Position numbers and translations under genes: made by a program. From Candidatus Saccharibacteria bacterium UBA1932 (GTDB taxonomy: Bacteria > Patescibacteriota > Saccharimonadia > Saccharimonadales > Saccharimonadaceae), in NCBI GenBank assembly GCA_002337095.1, contig DDFI01000010.1, positions 1 through 27,283 on the forward strand: DNA of 27,283 bases. Reading direction: 5' to 3'. Shown here in pieces: positions 6,859 to 14,029 of the stretch; the first letter of the stretch is position 1, and each line of letters opens with the position of its first letter. The notes beneath the pieces are model-generated. The model was not told where the DNA came from, searched no databases, and saw only the letters and a program-made list of their open reading frames with translations.

Positions 6859-8130
6859 ATGACTGATTTAGATTTCGACGAACTTGACAAAGCCGTATCA
6901 TCGCTAATACGCAAAAAAACCCGTCGCCGCAGCGTGGCAGATACTGATGCAGCGAGCGAGTCAGCCCCTCCGTCGCAGGCTGCTTCCGTAGTTGTTCCAG
7001 CTTCGCCATCAACCGCCCAGTCTGTCGTAGTGCCGGCTGCCACAAACACCCCTATTATCCAGAGTCGCGGTAAATTTATGGATATGGTGCACCCGGCTGC
7101 TGACATGAGCAAGCCTAGCGCGCCAGCTATGCCCGCCCGTCCTTCGCGCGAGGGTGTTGCGTTGGTGCCGAGCGCCGAAGTAGAGGCTGCTCATGGCCAA
7201 ACGCCTTCCGACGTCGAGGACGTTGCTACTGCAGAGGCCCTAGCGGCTGATCAGGCGCAACCCGCCGAACAGCCTGCTGTCGAAGAACCGAGCAAATTGC
7301 CCGCCGATGAAACGTGGGAGGCTGACGACAGCTATACCTACCACGAGGATACCGCGCCGCTGCACGGTGGCGAGCCAAGCGAGCCGCTTATCGCCAGTCG
7401 CGACGCCATCGAAACCGAGCAGGCGAGCGATGCTGTTCGTGGCATTGACACTGCCCAACCAGCCTCAGAGCCACAAGCCCCAACATTTGTCGATCATGCG
7501 CCAGAGGTTGCGATGCCAACCGAGGACACTGATGCGGCATTCGAGTCGGGCGCTACCAGCACCAAGACCGATGACGAAATCCTCGCTTCTATCGATATGC
7601 CTATCGACGCTGATGCCGACACGCCTACCGATACGCCAAGTGATGCCGAGCCTACCAAGCCTGCCGAACCTGCCGAGTCCGTCGAATCGCGCCCCATGAC
7701 CTCTCCCTTCGTGCCCGACGTCAAGGTCGAGAAGCGTCCGCTCAACACGCCGGCTACTACCCCCGAGCCAAGTACGGCTGTTGTCACCGAGTCGCCCGTC
7801 GCTGACCCAGCCGATGACGAGCCGCAAACGCTGGCCGAGCTCGACCAAGAAGTCGGCGACGATCTCGCCACGATGGATATGGGCCTTGGCGCACAGTCAC
7901 GCGACGAATCGCCCGCTACTGTCTCAATGATTTCTCAGCAATATCGCACCACCGAAAAACCCACCGACCACACCGCCAGCCCAATCTACGACACCGACAC
8001 CTACCACAAGCCAGTCACCCCAGCGCCACGCGGCCATCACGCGTGGGTCGTGGCGGTCTGGGTAACTCTGTTGTTGATCCTTAGCGCTGTGGCGGGCGCC
8101 GCAACATATTATTTCTTGCTCAACAAGTAG
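6859..8130 (+). CDS. Acidic, disordered, tail-anchored membrane protein, function unknown
   Basis: 423 aa, starting 8 nt after tpiA behind a GGTAGGA. It begins MTDLDFDELDKAVSSLIRKK with a short basic patch (about 19-25). Then come some 350 residues very rich in Ala, Pro, Glu, Asp, Thr and Ser, with no predicted fold and Pro/Glu/Thr tracts such as TPTDTPSDAEPTKPAEPAES. One hydrophobic segment near the end (about 395-419, WVVAVWVTLLLILSAVAGAA) leaves only a few residues after it. The topology suggests a tail-anchored protein with the bulk in the cytoplasm, although the opposite orientation is possible. The N-terminal helix may be a short binding motif. No family recognised. Confidence 0.75.
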   Translation: MTDLDFDELDKAVSSLIRKKTRRRSVADTDAASESAPPSQAASVVVPASPSTAQSVVVPAATNTPIIQSRGKFMDMVHPAADMSKPSAPAMPARPSREGVALVPSAEVEAAHGQTPSDVEDVATAEALAADQAQPAEQPAVEEPSKLPADETWEADDSYTYHEDTAPLHGGEPSEPLIASRDAIETEQASDAVRGIDTAQPASEPQAPTFVDHAPEVAMPTEDTDAAFESGATSTKTDDEILASIDMPIDADADTPTDTPSDAEPTKPAEPAESVESRPMTSPFVPDVKVEKRPLNTPATTPEPSTAVVTESPVADPADDEPQTLAELDQEVGDDLATMDMGLGAQSRDESPATVSMISQQYRTTEKPTDHTASPIYDTDTYHKPVTPAPRGHHAWVVAVWVTLLLILSAVAGAATYYFLLNK

Positions 8131-8150
8131 CCTGGCTCATCAGGTGGCTG

Positions 8151-8178
8151 CCCGGGGCTGGGCTCGGGGCGAGTTTTT
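8151..8178 (+). terminator. Possible weak terminator after the glycolytic operon
   Basis: A GC-rich stretch that can form short hairpins (for example CTCG-GGG-CGAG), followed by five T at 8174-8178. The stem is short and the T run also overlaps the pcrA promoter region, so this is tentative. Confidence 0.3.
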
Positions 8179-8181
8179 GGG

Positions 8182-8187
8182 TATAAT
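8182..8187 (+). promoter_or_regulatory. -10 box of pcrA, leaderless geometry
   Basis: TATAAT ends 8 nt before the ATG at 8196. No recognisable -35 at the usual distance. Confidence 0.55.
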
Positions 8188-8195
8188 AGATATCA

Positions 8196-10298
8196 ATGGA
8201 CATTCTGGAGGGACTTAACGACGCTCAAAAAACCGCCGTACAGACAACAACTGGCCCGGTGTTATTGCTTGCAGGCGCCGGCAGCGGCAAGACCAAAACT
8301 CTCACCCATCGCATCGCGCATCTCATCGCATCGCAGCATATTTGGCCTAACGAAATCCTCGCCGTCACATTCACCAACAAGGCCGCCCGCGAGATGCGCA
8401 CCCGGCTGTCGACACTTCTTGGCCAGCCCGACACGCGGAGTTTTATGCCTTGGATGGGCACATTCCACGGCATTTGCGTCAAATTACTGCGCATTCATGG
8501 CCATCATCTCGACATCGCGTCAAATTTTGTCATTTATGACGAGGACGATCGCCAAAGCCTGATCAAACAAGCCATGAAAACCCTCGCCATTGCGGATAAG
8601 CAAATCAAGCCGCGCGCTGTCAGCTCGGCCATCAGCAATGCCAAAAACGAGCTACAATCGCCCAGCGATATGGCTGCCAACGCCAGCTATCCGTTCGAGA
8701 AGTCCGTCGCCAAGATCTACGCCACCTACGAAACCCTACGTCGCCAAGCCGGCGCGCTGGATTTTGACGATCTGCTAATCGAAACGGTACGGCTCTTGCG
8801 CGAGCACCCCGAAGTGCGCGATCAGCTGCGCAGCCAGTTTCGCCATATCTTAATCGACGAGTATCAGGACACCAATGCCGCGCAGTATGCCATCGTCAAA
8901 TCGCTCGTCAACGACGAACATAACATCTGCGTCGTCGGTGACGACTGGCAGTCGATTTACAGTTGGCGCGGTGCTGATTTTCGTAATATTTTGCGGTTTG
9001 AGCAAGATTTTCCGGGCACGGTGGTGATTAAGCTCGAGCAAAATTACCGCTCCACTGGCGCCATTCTCGAGGCGGCTCACAACGTCATCACCAAGAATGT
9101 CGAGCGTACCGACAAGCAGCTTTGGACTGCCGCCGGCACCGGTGCGCCCGTGCAGATTCAGGCTGCGCGCGACGAGGCCGAGGAAGCATTCAACATCGCC
9201 AGTCGCATCGCCACACAGGTGCAGATGGCCGCCCGCCGATACCGCGATGTTGCGGTGCTGTATCGTATGAATTCTCAGTCGGCACCGCTCGAGCGCGCCA
9301 TGATGCAGCTGCGTGTGCCGTATCAGATTGTTGGCGGGGTACGGTTTTATGATCGCCGCGAAGTCAAGGATATCATCGCTTATTTGCGACTGCTTTATCA
9401 GCCGGCCGATCGGATTAGTTTTACGCGTATTGTCAATGTACCGACACGCGGTATTGGGGCGACTAGCCTCGAGAGATTCCTCATCTGGCAGGCGAATAGT
9501 GGCATGGATATCATCGAGGCGCTCGTGAATGCCGATCAGGCGTCGAGCCTGACGCCGCGTGCCAAAAAAGCGCTTGTGGCCCTGGGCGAACTACTGCGCA
9601 CCCTGCAGCTGGCCGTTACTCGTGATACGCCGCCGGCCGAGCTAATCGAGCAATTAGTGGCCAGCATCGGCTACGAAGCATATCTGCGCGATGGCACGCC
9701 GCAGGCCGAGGATCGCATCGAAAACCTCGGTGCACTGGTGTCGGATGCGCGTACATTCGCGGCGCTGCCCGATTTCCTCGAGGAAGTCGCCCTGATGTCG
9801 AGCGTCGATAGCGCCACCGACCACGATAGCGTCACTCTCATGACCATTCACGCCGCCAAAGGGCTCGAGTTTCCGGTGGTATTCATGGTGGGTATGGAAG
9901 AGGGAATTTTTCCGCATTCACGCGTGTACCAGGCCGGCCCAAGTGAGCTCGAGGAAGAGCGCCGCCTGTGCTACGTCGGCATGACGCGGGCGCGCCAAGA
10001 GCTGCACATGAGTTTTGCCGCCTGCCGCCTGCAATTTGGTCAGCGCGAGTACAACTCGCCCTCGCGATTCCTGGCTGATATGGGGTACGAAGCAGCCGCC
10101 ATGCCCGTATTCGAGCAGTCGCACGATGATTTCTATGCCGACATGATCCCCGATTTTGACATTGGCGACCGTGTGCGTTCAGCGCAGTTTGGCACCGGCG
10201 AAATTGTCGATGTCGATGGCCTGGCCGTCAGTGTCAGCTTCGATTCTGGCACCATCAAAAAGCTCAACATCGAATTCGCCCACCTCGAAAAACTGTAG
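8196..10298 (+). CDS. pcrA: ATP-dependent DNA helicase, UvrD/PcrA type (superfamily 1)
   Basis: 700 aa. A 3'-5' DNA helicase for repair and replication-fork or plasmid processing. Motifs in order: Q motif LNDAQKTAV (7-15); Walker A AGAGSGKT (26-33); Walker B ILIDEYQDT (Asp221, Glu222); motif III GDDWQSIYSWRGAD; motif IV QNYRST; motif V TIHAAKGLEFPVVF with GMEEGIFPHSR; motif VI EEERRLCYVGMTRAR. The C-terminus (IGDRVRSAQFGTGEIVDVDG) resembles the Tudor-like tail of PcrA. The Trp in GDDWQS replaces the usual Asp of GDDDQS. The gene has its own -10 box and is followed 40 nt later by a separately promoted membrane protein gene. Confidence 0.95.
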   Translation: MDILEGLNDAQKTAVQTTTGPVLLLAGAGSGKTKTLTHRIAHLIASQHIWPNEILAVTFTNKAAREMRTRLSTLLGQPDTRSFMPWMGTFHGICVKLLRIHGHHLDIASNFVIYDEDDRQSLIKQAMKTLAIADKQIKPRAVSSAISNAKNELQSPSDMAANASYPFEKSVAKIYATYETLRRQAGALDFDDLLIETVRLLREHPEVRDQLRSQFRHILIDEYQDTNAAQYAIVKSLVNDEHNICVVGDDWQSIYSWRGADFRNILRFEQDFPGTVVIKLEQNYRSTGAILEAAHNVITKNVERTDKQLWTAAGTGAPVQIQAARDEAEEAFNIASRIATQVQMAARRYRDVAVLYRMNSQSAPLERAMMQLRVPYQIVGGVRFYDRREVKDIIAYLRLLYQPADRISFTRIVNVPTRGIGATSLERFLIWQANSGMDIIEALVNADQASSLTPRAKKALVALGELLRTLQLAVTRDTPPAELIEQLVASIGYEAYLRDGTPQAEDRIENLGALVSDARTFAALPDFLEEVALMSSVDSATDHDSVTLMTIHAAKGLEFPVVFMVGMEEGIFPHSRVYQAGPSELEEERRLCYVGMTRARQELHMSFAACRLQFGQREYNSPSRFLADMGYEAAAMPVFEQSHDDFYADMIPDFDIGDRVRSAQFGTGEIVDVDGLAVSVSFDSGTIKKLNIEFAHLEKL

Positions 10299-10299
10299 T

Positions 10300-10329
10300 T
10301 TGACGCTCTAACCACAACCAGGTTATAAT
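10300..10329 (+). promoter_or_regulatory. Consensus promoter, leaderless, for the 152-aa membrane protein
   Basis: TTGACG (10300-10305), 18-nt spacer, TATAAT (10324-10329). The ATG at 10339 begins 9 nt after the -10 box. Both boxes are near consensus, one of the clearest promoters in the window. Confidence 0.75.
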
Positions 10330-10338
10330 GACCTGAGC

Positions 10339-10797
10339 ATGCCTACCCTTGTAAAGCGTCACCCAAAATGGACAATACTCCTCAGTGTCGTCACCCTTCT
10401 TCTCATTAGCAGTATAGGCTGGATCGTCTATGCCACTTACGAGCAGGTCAAGGTCCAGCGCCTTGCGGATTCGTTTAAGCCCGACTCGTCATGGCATATG
10501 CGAACAGGCGAAACCGCCCAGGGTCCACTGTGGGGTTGTCAGCTTAGCGACACTCCCTGTCCGGGCATCGAACGTGGATGGCTTGTTGACCAACATTACA
10601 GAGAGGCCAGCCTGCGCGAAGCCCTTATGCCTATCGACAAAACGTTGGCCGATTCTCTCAAATGTGAAGAAAGCGACCGCTCTTTTGGATGCCGTGCGCG
10701 CCGCACCGCCGAAGGCTATAATATTATTTTTGACTATTTTGATACACCGCCGGATCATCCCGCGGCATTCTTAACGATTCTACCGGTATCAAAATGA
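10339..10797 (+). CDS. Membrane-anchored protein with a four-Cys outer domain, function unknown
   Basis: 152 aa. Basic N-terminus (MPTLVKRHPK), one hydrophobic segment at about 12-33 (TILLSVVTLLLISSIGWIVY), then a domain of about 120 residues predicted outside the cytoplasm. That domain has four Cys (WGCQ, TPCP, LKCEE, FGCRA), compatible with two disulfides. The N-terminal segment could be a signal anchor or an uncleaved signal peptide. The stop is TGA. No family recognised. It is transcribed from its own promoter immediately after pcrA. A pilin-like protein is less likely because no type III signal peptidase motif is visible. Confidence 0.75.
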   Translation: MPTLVKRHPKWTILLSVVTLLLISSIGWIVYATYEQVKVQRLADSFKPDSSWHMRTGETAQGPLWGCQLSDTPCPGIERGWLVDQHYREASLREALMPIDKTLADSLKCEESDRSFGCRARRTAEGYNIIFDYFDTPPDHPAAFLTILPVSK

Positions 10798-10814
10798 TTA
10801 ACCCAAAAGTAAGG

Positions 10815-10861
10815 GTATCGATACTTTGGTGCGTACCGACTGTGGCGTTTCATGAAGCGCC
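10815..10861. promoter_or_regulatory. Two dyad-symmetric sites upstream of the wall hydrolase gene
   Basis: GTATCGATAC (10815-10824) is a perfect 10-bp palindrome. GGCGTTTCATGAAGCGCC (10844-10861) is an 18-bp dyad broken only by one T/G pair. Neither has a loop or T run, so they look more like protein-binding sites than terminators. They lie 25-70 bp upstream of the TTGACA at 10886. Confidence 0.35.
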
Positions 10862-10885
10862 GATAGTGCCGTACCGCGTGACTTT

Positions 10886-10906
10886 TTGACATGATTATGC
10901 TATAAT
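10886..10906 (+). promoter_or_regulatory. Promoter region of the wall hydrolase gene
   Basis: The extended -10 TGCTATAAT (10898-10906) is one candidate. A perfect TTGACA (10886-10891) is 17 nt from an alternative -10, TATCAA (10909-10914). The first would start transcription next to an ATG at 10914; the second gives a short leader to the ATG at 10936. The gene lacks a clear Shine-Dalgarno. Confidence 0.5.
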
Positions 10907-10913
10907 GGTATCA

Positions 10914-10949
10914 ATGTGGTCTTGCCGCAGTTACTATGAGTACGTTTGA
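10914..10949 (+). CDS. Possible 11-aa upstream ORF overlapping the hydrolase start
   Basis: The ATG at 10914 lies 7 nt after TATAAT (10901-10906), the spacing of the window's leaderless genes. It encodes MWSCRSYYEYV and stops at 10947-10949, overlapping the ATG at 10936 in another frame. It may be chance, or a leader peptide that couples translation to the hydrolase. Confidence 0.25.
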   Translation: MWSCRSYYEYV

Positions 10950-12222
10950 TATCAAATCTTTTGTAATCTCTGTTAAATCACTTGGCATCGCGGCGACAGT
11001 TGCGGTGAGCTTGCTTGGATTTGCGGCGCTTACGCAGCCAGCTGCGGCCTCTTCGGCTACCACCAGCTCTGGCAAGCGCCTGCTGATGCTGCACGACGGT
11101 AGTAATCAGCGCGGTATTATGACGTCTGCCTCTACGGTGCGCAAGGCGCTCGACGAGGCCAATATTGCCTATGATCGTCACGATATTACCGAGCCCGGCC
11201 TTGATGAACCGCTAGTGGGCGCTAATTACGACGTTAATATTTACCACGCCCGACCAGTCGTGGTGGTAGATGGCACCACGCGCATCAGGGTAATGACTGC
11301 GGCTCAGACGCCCAAATCGATCGCGCGCGATGCCGGCCTGACCCTTCGCGATGAAGATACGGCCAACATGTCCTTTAGCGACAATATTCTGCGCGATGGT
11401 ATGTCCGAGCGCATGACAATCCAGCGTGCGACGGCCTTTACGTTTGTATTCTATGGCAAATCCGAAACTGCTTTTACCCGTGCTCGTACCGTCGGTGATA
11501 TGTTACGTAGCAAAAACATCTCGCTTACCGCCGCCGATGGCCTCTCTGTTGCTGCCGATACACCGATCACCGCTGGCATGACGGTCAAGTTGTGGCGCAA
11601 CGGTATCCAGAGTGTTACGCTCGACGAAGATGTTAATTATCCCACCGAGGAAATCAAAGACGCCGACCGCGAGATTGGCTACCGCGAGGTCAAAACCCCT
11701 GGTGTTAAGGGCCGCCGCACCGTCACTTACGAGCTCAATACTCAGAATGGTACCGAAGTCAGCCGCCGCGAGATCAATAGCAATACCACCAAGCAGCCCG
11801 AAAAAGAAGTGGTTGTGGTCGGTGTCAAGGGCAAATACACTACCCCTAGTGAAAATCAAGCCGCCACCTGGAATTTCCTAATTTCAAGAGGATTTACAAG
11901 GGAGCAAACGGCGGGTATCATGGGCAATCTAATGCAAGAGCATGGCTTCAACACCACTGGCGACGGCTTAGCTCAGTGGACCGGCAGCCGACAAACGAGA
12001 CTCAGGTCAATGTTTCCAGATAGCTACATGACGATTCAGTCTCAGCTAGATTATTTGTGGTATGAATTGAGCGGGCCATACGCCAAAGTGACTACTAATA
12101 TTAAAGCTCAGTCATCGGTAGAAGGCGCGCTAATTGTGTTTCAGAATCAGTATGAACGGTGCTCAGTCTGTTCGCAGGATCAGAGGCTCAAGTTTGCGTA
12201 TAACATACTAGCGAGCCATTGA
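10936..12222 (+). CDS. Secreted RpfB/YabE-like cell-wall hydrolase: DUF348 repeats, G5, phage-lysozyme domain
   Basis: 428 aa. A hydrophobic stretch at 15-34 and AAASSA (37-41) give a signal peptide or anchor. Three ubiquitin-like DUF348-type repeats follow (about 47-104, 105-165, 166-222), then a G5 domain (about 240-297, with GYREVKTPGVKGRRTVTYEL). The C-terminal 130 residues match the phage tail lysozyme type (WNFLISRGFTREQTAGIMGN, QEHGFN with likely catalytic Glu335, GLAQWTGSR). The N-terminal layout is that of RpfB and YabE, in which the enzyme domain is a transglycosylase or 3D domain; here it is a lysozyme-like one. It should cut peptidoglycan of the cell itself or of a host or neighbour. 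rsmA starts 3 nt after its stop, as in many Gram-positive genomes. Confidence 0.88.
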   Translation: MSTFDIKSFVISVKSLGIAATVAVSLLGFAALTQPAAASSATTSSGKRLLMLHDGSNQRGIMTSASTVRKALDEANIAYDRHDITEPGLDEPLVGANYDVNIYHARPVVVVDGTTRIRVMTAAQTPKSIARDAGLTLRDEDTANMSFSDNILRDGMSERMTIQRATAFTFVFYGKSETAFTRARTVGDMLRSKNISLTAADGLSVAADTPITAGMTVKLWRNGIQSVTLDEDVNYPTEEIKDADREIGYREVKTPGVKGRRTVTYELNTQNGTEVSRREINSNTTKQPEKEVVVVGVKGKYTTPSENQAATWNFLISRGFTREQTAGIMGNLMQEHGFNTTGDGLAQWTGSRQTRLRSMFPDSYMTIQSQLDYLWYELSGPYAKVTTNIKAQSSVEGALIVFQNQYERCSVCSQDQRLKFAYNILASH

Positions 12223-12225
12223 TAG

Positions 12226-12999
12226 ATGCCTACGAACAAATCCCTTGGGCAGCATTGGCTGCACGATCGTGACATTCTGGCGGCAATTGCCGATTGTGCC
12301 CAAATTAGCCCAGATGACACCGTGCTCGAAATCGGCCCGGGCCTCGGCACGCTGACAAGCGAGCTGTTGCGCCGCGCGGGGCAGGTGACGGCGGTGGAAT
12401 TTGATGCCGCGCTGGCACGCAAATTGCCCGGACAATTCCCCGGCAAGCAGCTGCAAGTCATCAATCAAGATATTCTGCAATTCAATCTGTCACAATTGCC
12501 GCCCGGCTACAAGGTCGTCGCTAACGTACCCTACTATATCACCAGCAAGATCGTCCAGCTGCTCGTCACCGCTGTTAACAAGCCATCGATCGCCGTGCTA
12601 TTGGTGCAAAAAGAAGTCGCCCAGCGCATTGCCGCTCGCCCCGGCGACATGAGCCTGCTGGCACTAAGCGCGCAGATATACGCCGAGGCCACGCTGGGGC
12701 CGCTGGTGCCGAGTGAGTATTTTACGCCGCCGCCAAAAGTCGACAGCCAAGTGGTGATATTGCAACTGCGCGACCAGCCGCTGGTGCCCAGCGAGGACGA
12801 GCGTGCCCTATGGCGCGTGGCGCGGGCCGGATTTAGCGCCAAACGCAAAAAACTCCGTAGTTCGATCGCCGCAGGCCTTGCTATCGACAAACCTGCCGCT
12901 GAGCGGCTACTTCGCTACAGCGATATCAACCCCGAGCTCAGAGCCGAAGACCTCGCCATCGCAGACTGGCTCCGCCTGGCCCGCAACGCGGTAGCCTAG
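12226..12999 (+). CDS. rsmA: 16S rRNA (adenine1518/1519-N6,N6)-dimethyltransferase
   Basis: 257 aa, ATG at 12226, 3 nt after the hydrolase stop (TGA followed by TAG). It dimethylates two adjacent adenines in the 3' hairpin of 16S rRNA using SAM, a late step of small-subunit assembly. Visible: KSLGQHWLHD at the N-terminus (family KxLGQ(N/H)FL), SAM motif VLEIGPGLGTLTSELL, acidic motif VEFDAAL, catalytic NVPYYITSKI (family NLPYxISS), and the C-terminal helical part with PPPKVDSQVV and FSAKRKKLRSS. Length is normal. No Shine-Dalgarno is obvious, so translation is probably coupled to the upstream gene. A strong terminator follows. Confidence 0.96.
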   Translation: MPTNKSLGQHWLHDRDILAAIADCAQISPDDTVLEIGPGLGTLTSELLRRAGQVTAVEFDAALARKLPGQFPGKQLQVINQDILQFNLSQLPPGYKVVANVPYYITSKIVQLLVTAVNKPSIAVLLVQKEVAQRIAARPGDMSLLALSAQIYAEATLGPLVPSEYFTPPPKVDSQVVILQLRDQPLVPSEDERALWRVARAGFSAKRKKLRSSIAAGLAIDKPAAERLLRYSDINPELRAEDLAIADWLRLARNAVA

Positions 13000-13036
13000 A
13001 TAGCTACGTATTTTCTGTCGCACAACATTTATCACA

Positions 13037-13068
13037 CCCCCATACAGTATGTGGGTAGGGGGCTTTTT
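13037..13068 (+). terminator. Intrinsic terminator after rsmA
   Basis: CCCCC (13037-13041) pairs with GGGGG (13058-13062), with further pairing inside (ATACA against TGT), followed by C and five T (13064-13068). It ends the hydrolase-rsmA unit. Confidence 0.78.
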
Positions 13069-13170
13069 CGCGCCGCATAGAGCGGTATATGGTATGGTAG
13101 CGATCCTGTTTTTTCGCGCATTATCGCGGTGATGCGACGGGGCGATTCGCTGTGCTGGCGATGCTCATGC

Positions 13171-13198
13171 TTGCAAATGGCTAGTGTCTGGATATAAT
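13171..13198 (+). promoter_or_regulatory. Promoter of the 261-aa putative winged-helix gene
   Basis: TTGCAA (13171-13176), 16-nt spacer, TATAAT (13193-13198). An ATG at 13204, 5 nt past the box, is in frame with the gene but followed by TAA at codon 3. Confidence 0.6.
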
Positions 13199-13224
13199 AG
13201 GCTATGATTTAAGAGGTCAAAACC

Positions 13225-14010
13225 ATAGCTACTTCGCATGAACTACAGTCTAACGTAGAGGCACTCGCTCGAGGCGAGTTTTCGTTGCCAGAGGCGCTCC
13301 AGGCGATAAACGGCCTCGCGGCATATGTGAGGGAGTTGTCCCCTGATGATCCCGCTGCGCTCAATATAGTCGCAGACGCGGTCGATACCATTCATACTGA
13401 GTCTTTTCCTGAGCTGGATGAGGCTATGGGTGAGCTGACTGCCGGCATAGACGACTATATTCGACGGTGTGAAGAAGAAACAACGCCGATCACCTCTGCG
13501 CCAACACCCGCCGCCATGGCAGGACTGGTGCGGCGACCTATCGAAATCAAGCCAGACGCTCCTATTGCGCCCGCTGAGACCGAGGAGCTAGCTGATTGTA
13601 CTGAGCTTTCCGGCATCATTACAGTCGAAAAAGCCCGCACCATTCTACAGGATGGGCCGCGCATGACACAGGAGCTGATTGCCGCGCTCATTGCTGGCAC
13701 GCCACTACAGCCTGAGCGAAGCCAAAGAACACCTCATTTTGCTGCCATCAAAGATATACTAGTATCGATGGTGGCTAGCGGCCAACTAGCTATATCAGAG
13801 CGCAATCATCCTCGATGGTGGGGGCTTGTCGGCCAGCCTAAATCGTATTATGAGTTATTTGAAGCTGATGGTCGCCACGAGTCCACAGAGTGCCGCGAGC
13901 CAGCGCCGACAGTCGCCGTGGATCCAGAACAGGCGCTGCTTCAATTTATTCGCGAAACACGCGGCCATGCTGGACGTGCAAAAAAACGCCAGCGTAGGCC
14001 TCGTCGCTAA
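13225..14010 (+). CDS. Unknown protein with a possible winged-helix region; start codon uncertain (AUA?)
   Basis: About 261 aa. The frame is closed upstream by TAA at 13210-13212. The first standard start after that stop is TTG 13285, which would cut off a helix-like N-terminus (HELQSNVEALARGEFSLPEA). AAGAGG at 13211-13216 is ideally spaced (8 nt) for an ATA at 13225, giving an N-terminus MATSHELQ. The in-frame ATG at 13204 would give M-I-stop. So the gene either starts at AUA or TTG, or has a nonsense codon at position 3 of a leaderless ORF. The middle is Pro/Ala/Glu-rich. The C-terminal half (TVEKARTILQDGPRMTQELI, DILVSMVASGQLAI, WWGLV) looks like a winged helix. The tail is very basic (GRAKKRQRRPRR), suggesting nucleic-acid binding. 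No family recognised. Confidence 0.65.
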   Translation: MATSHELQSNVEALARGEFSLPEALQAINGLAAYVRELSPDDPAALNIVADAVDTIHTESFPELDEAMGELTAGIDDYIRRCEEETTPITSAPTPAAMAGLVRRPIEIKPDAPIAPAETEELADCTELSGIITVEKARTILQDGPRMTQELIAALIAGTPLQPERSQRTPHFAAIKDILVSMVASGQLAISERNHPRWWGLVGQPKSYYELFEADGRHESTECREPAPTVAVDPEQALLQFIRETRGHAGRAKKRQRRPRR

Positions 14011-14012
14011 TC

Positions 14013-14021
14013 TGTTATAAT
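14013..14021 (+). promoter_or_regulatory. Extended -10 promoter of metG, leaderless
   Basis: TGTTATAAT ends 8 nt before the ATG at 14030. It lies directly after the stop of the upstream gene. No -35 match. Confidence 0.6.
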
Positions 14022-14029
14022 AGATACGA

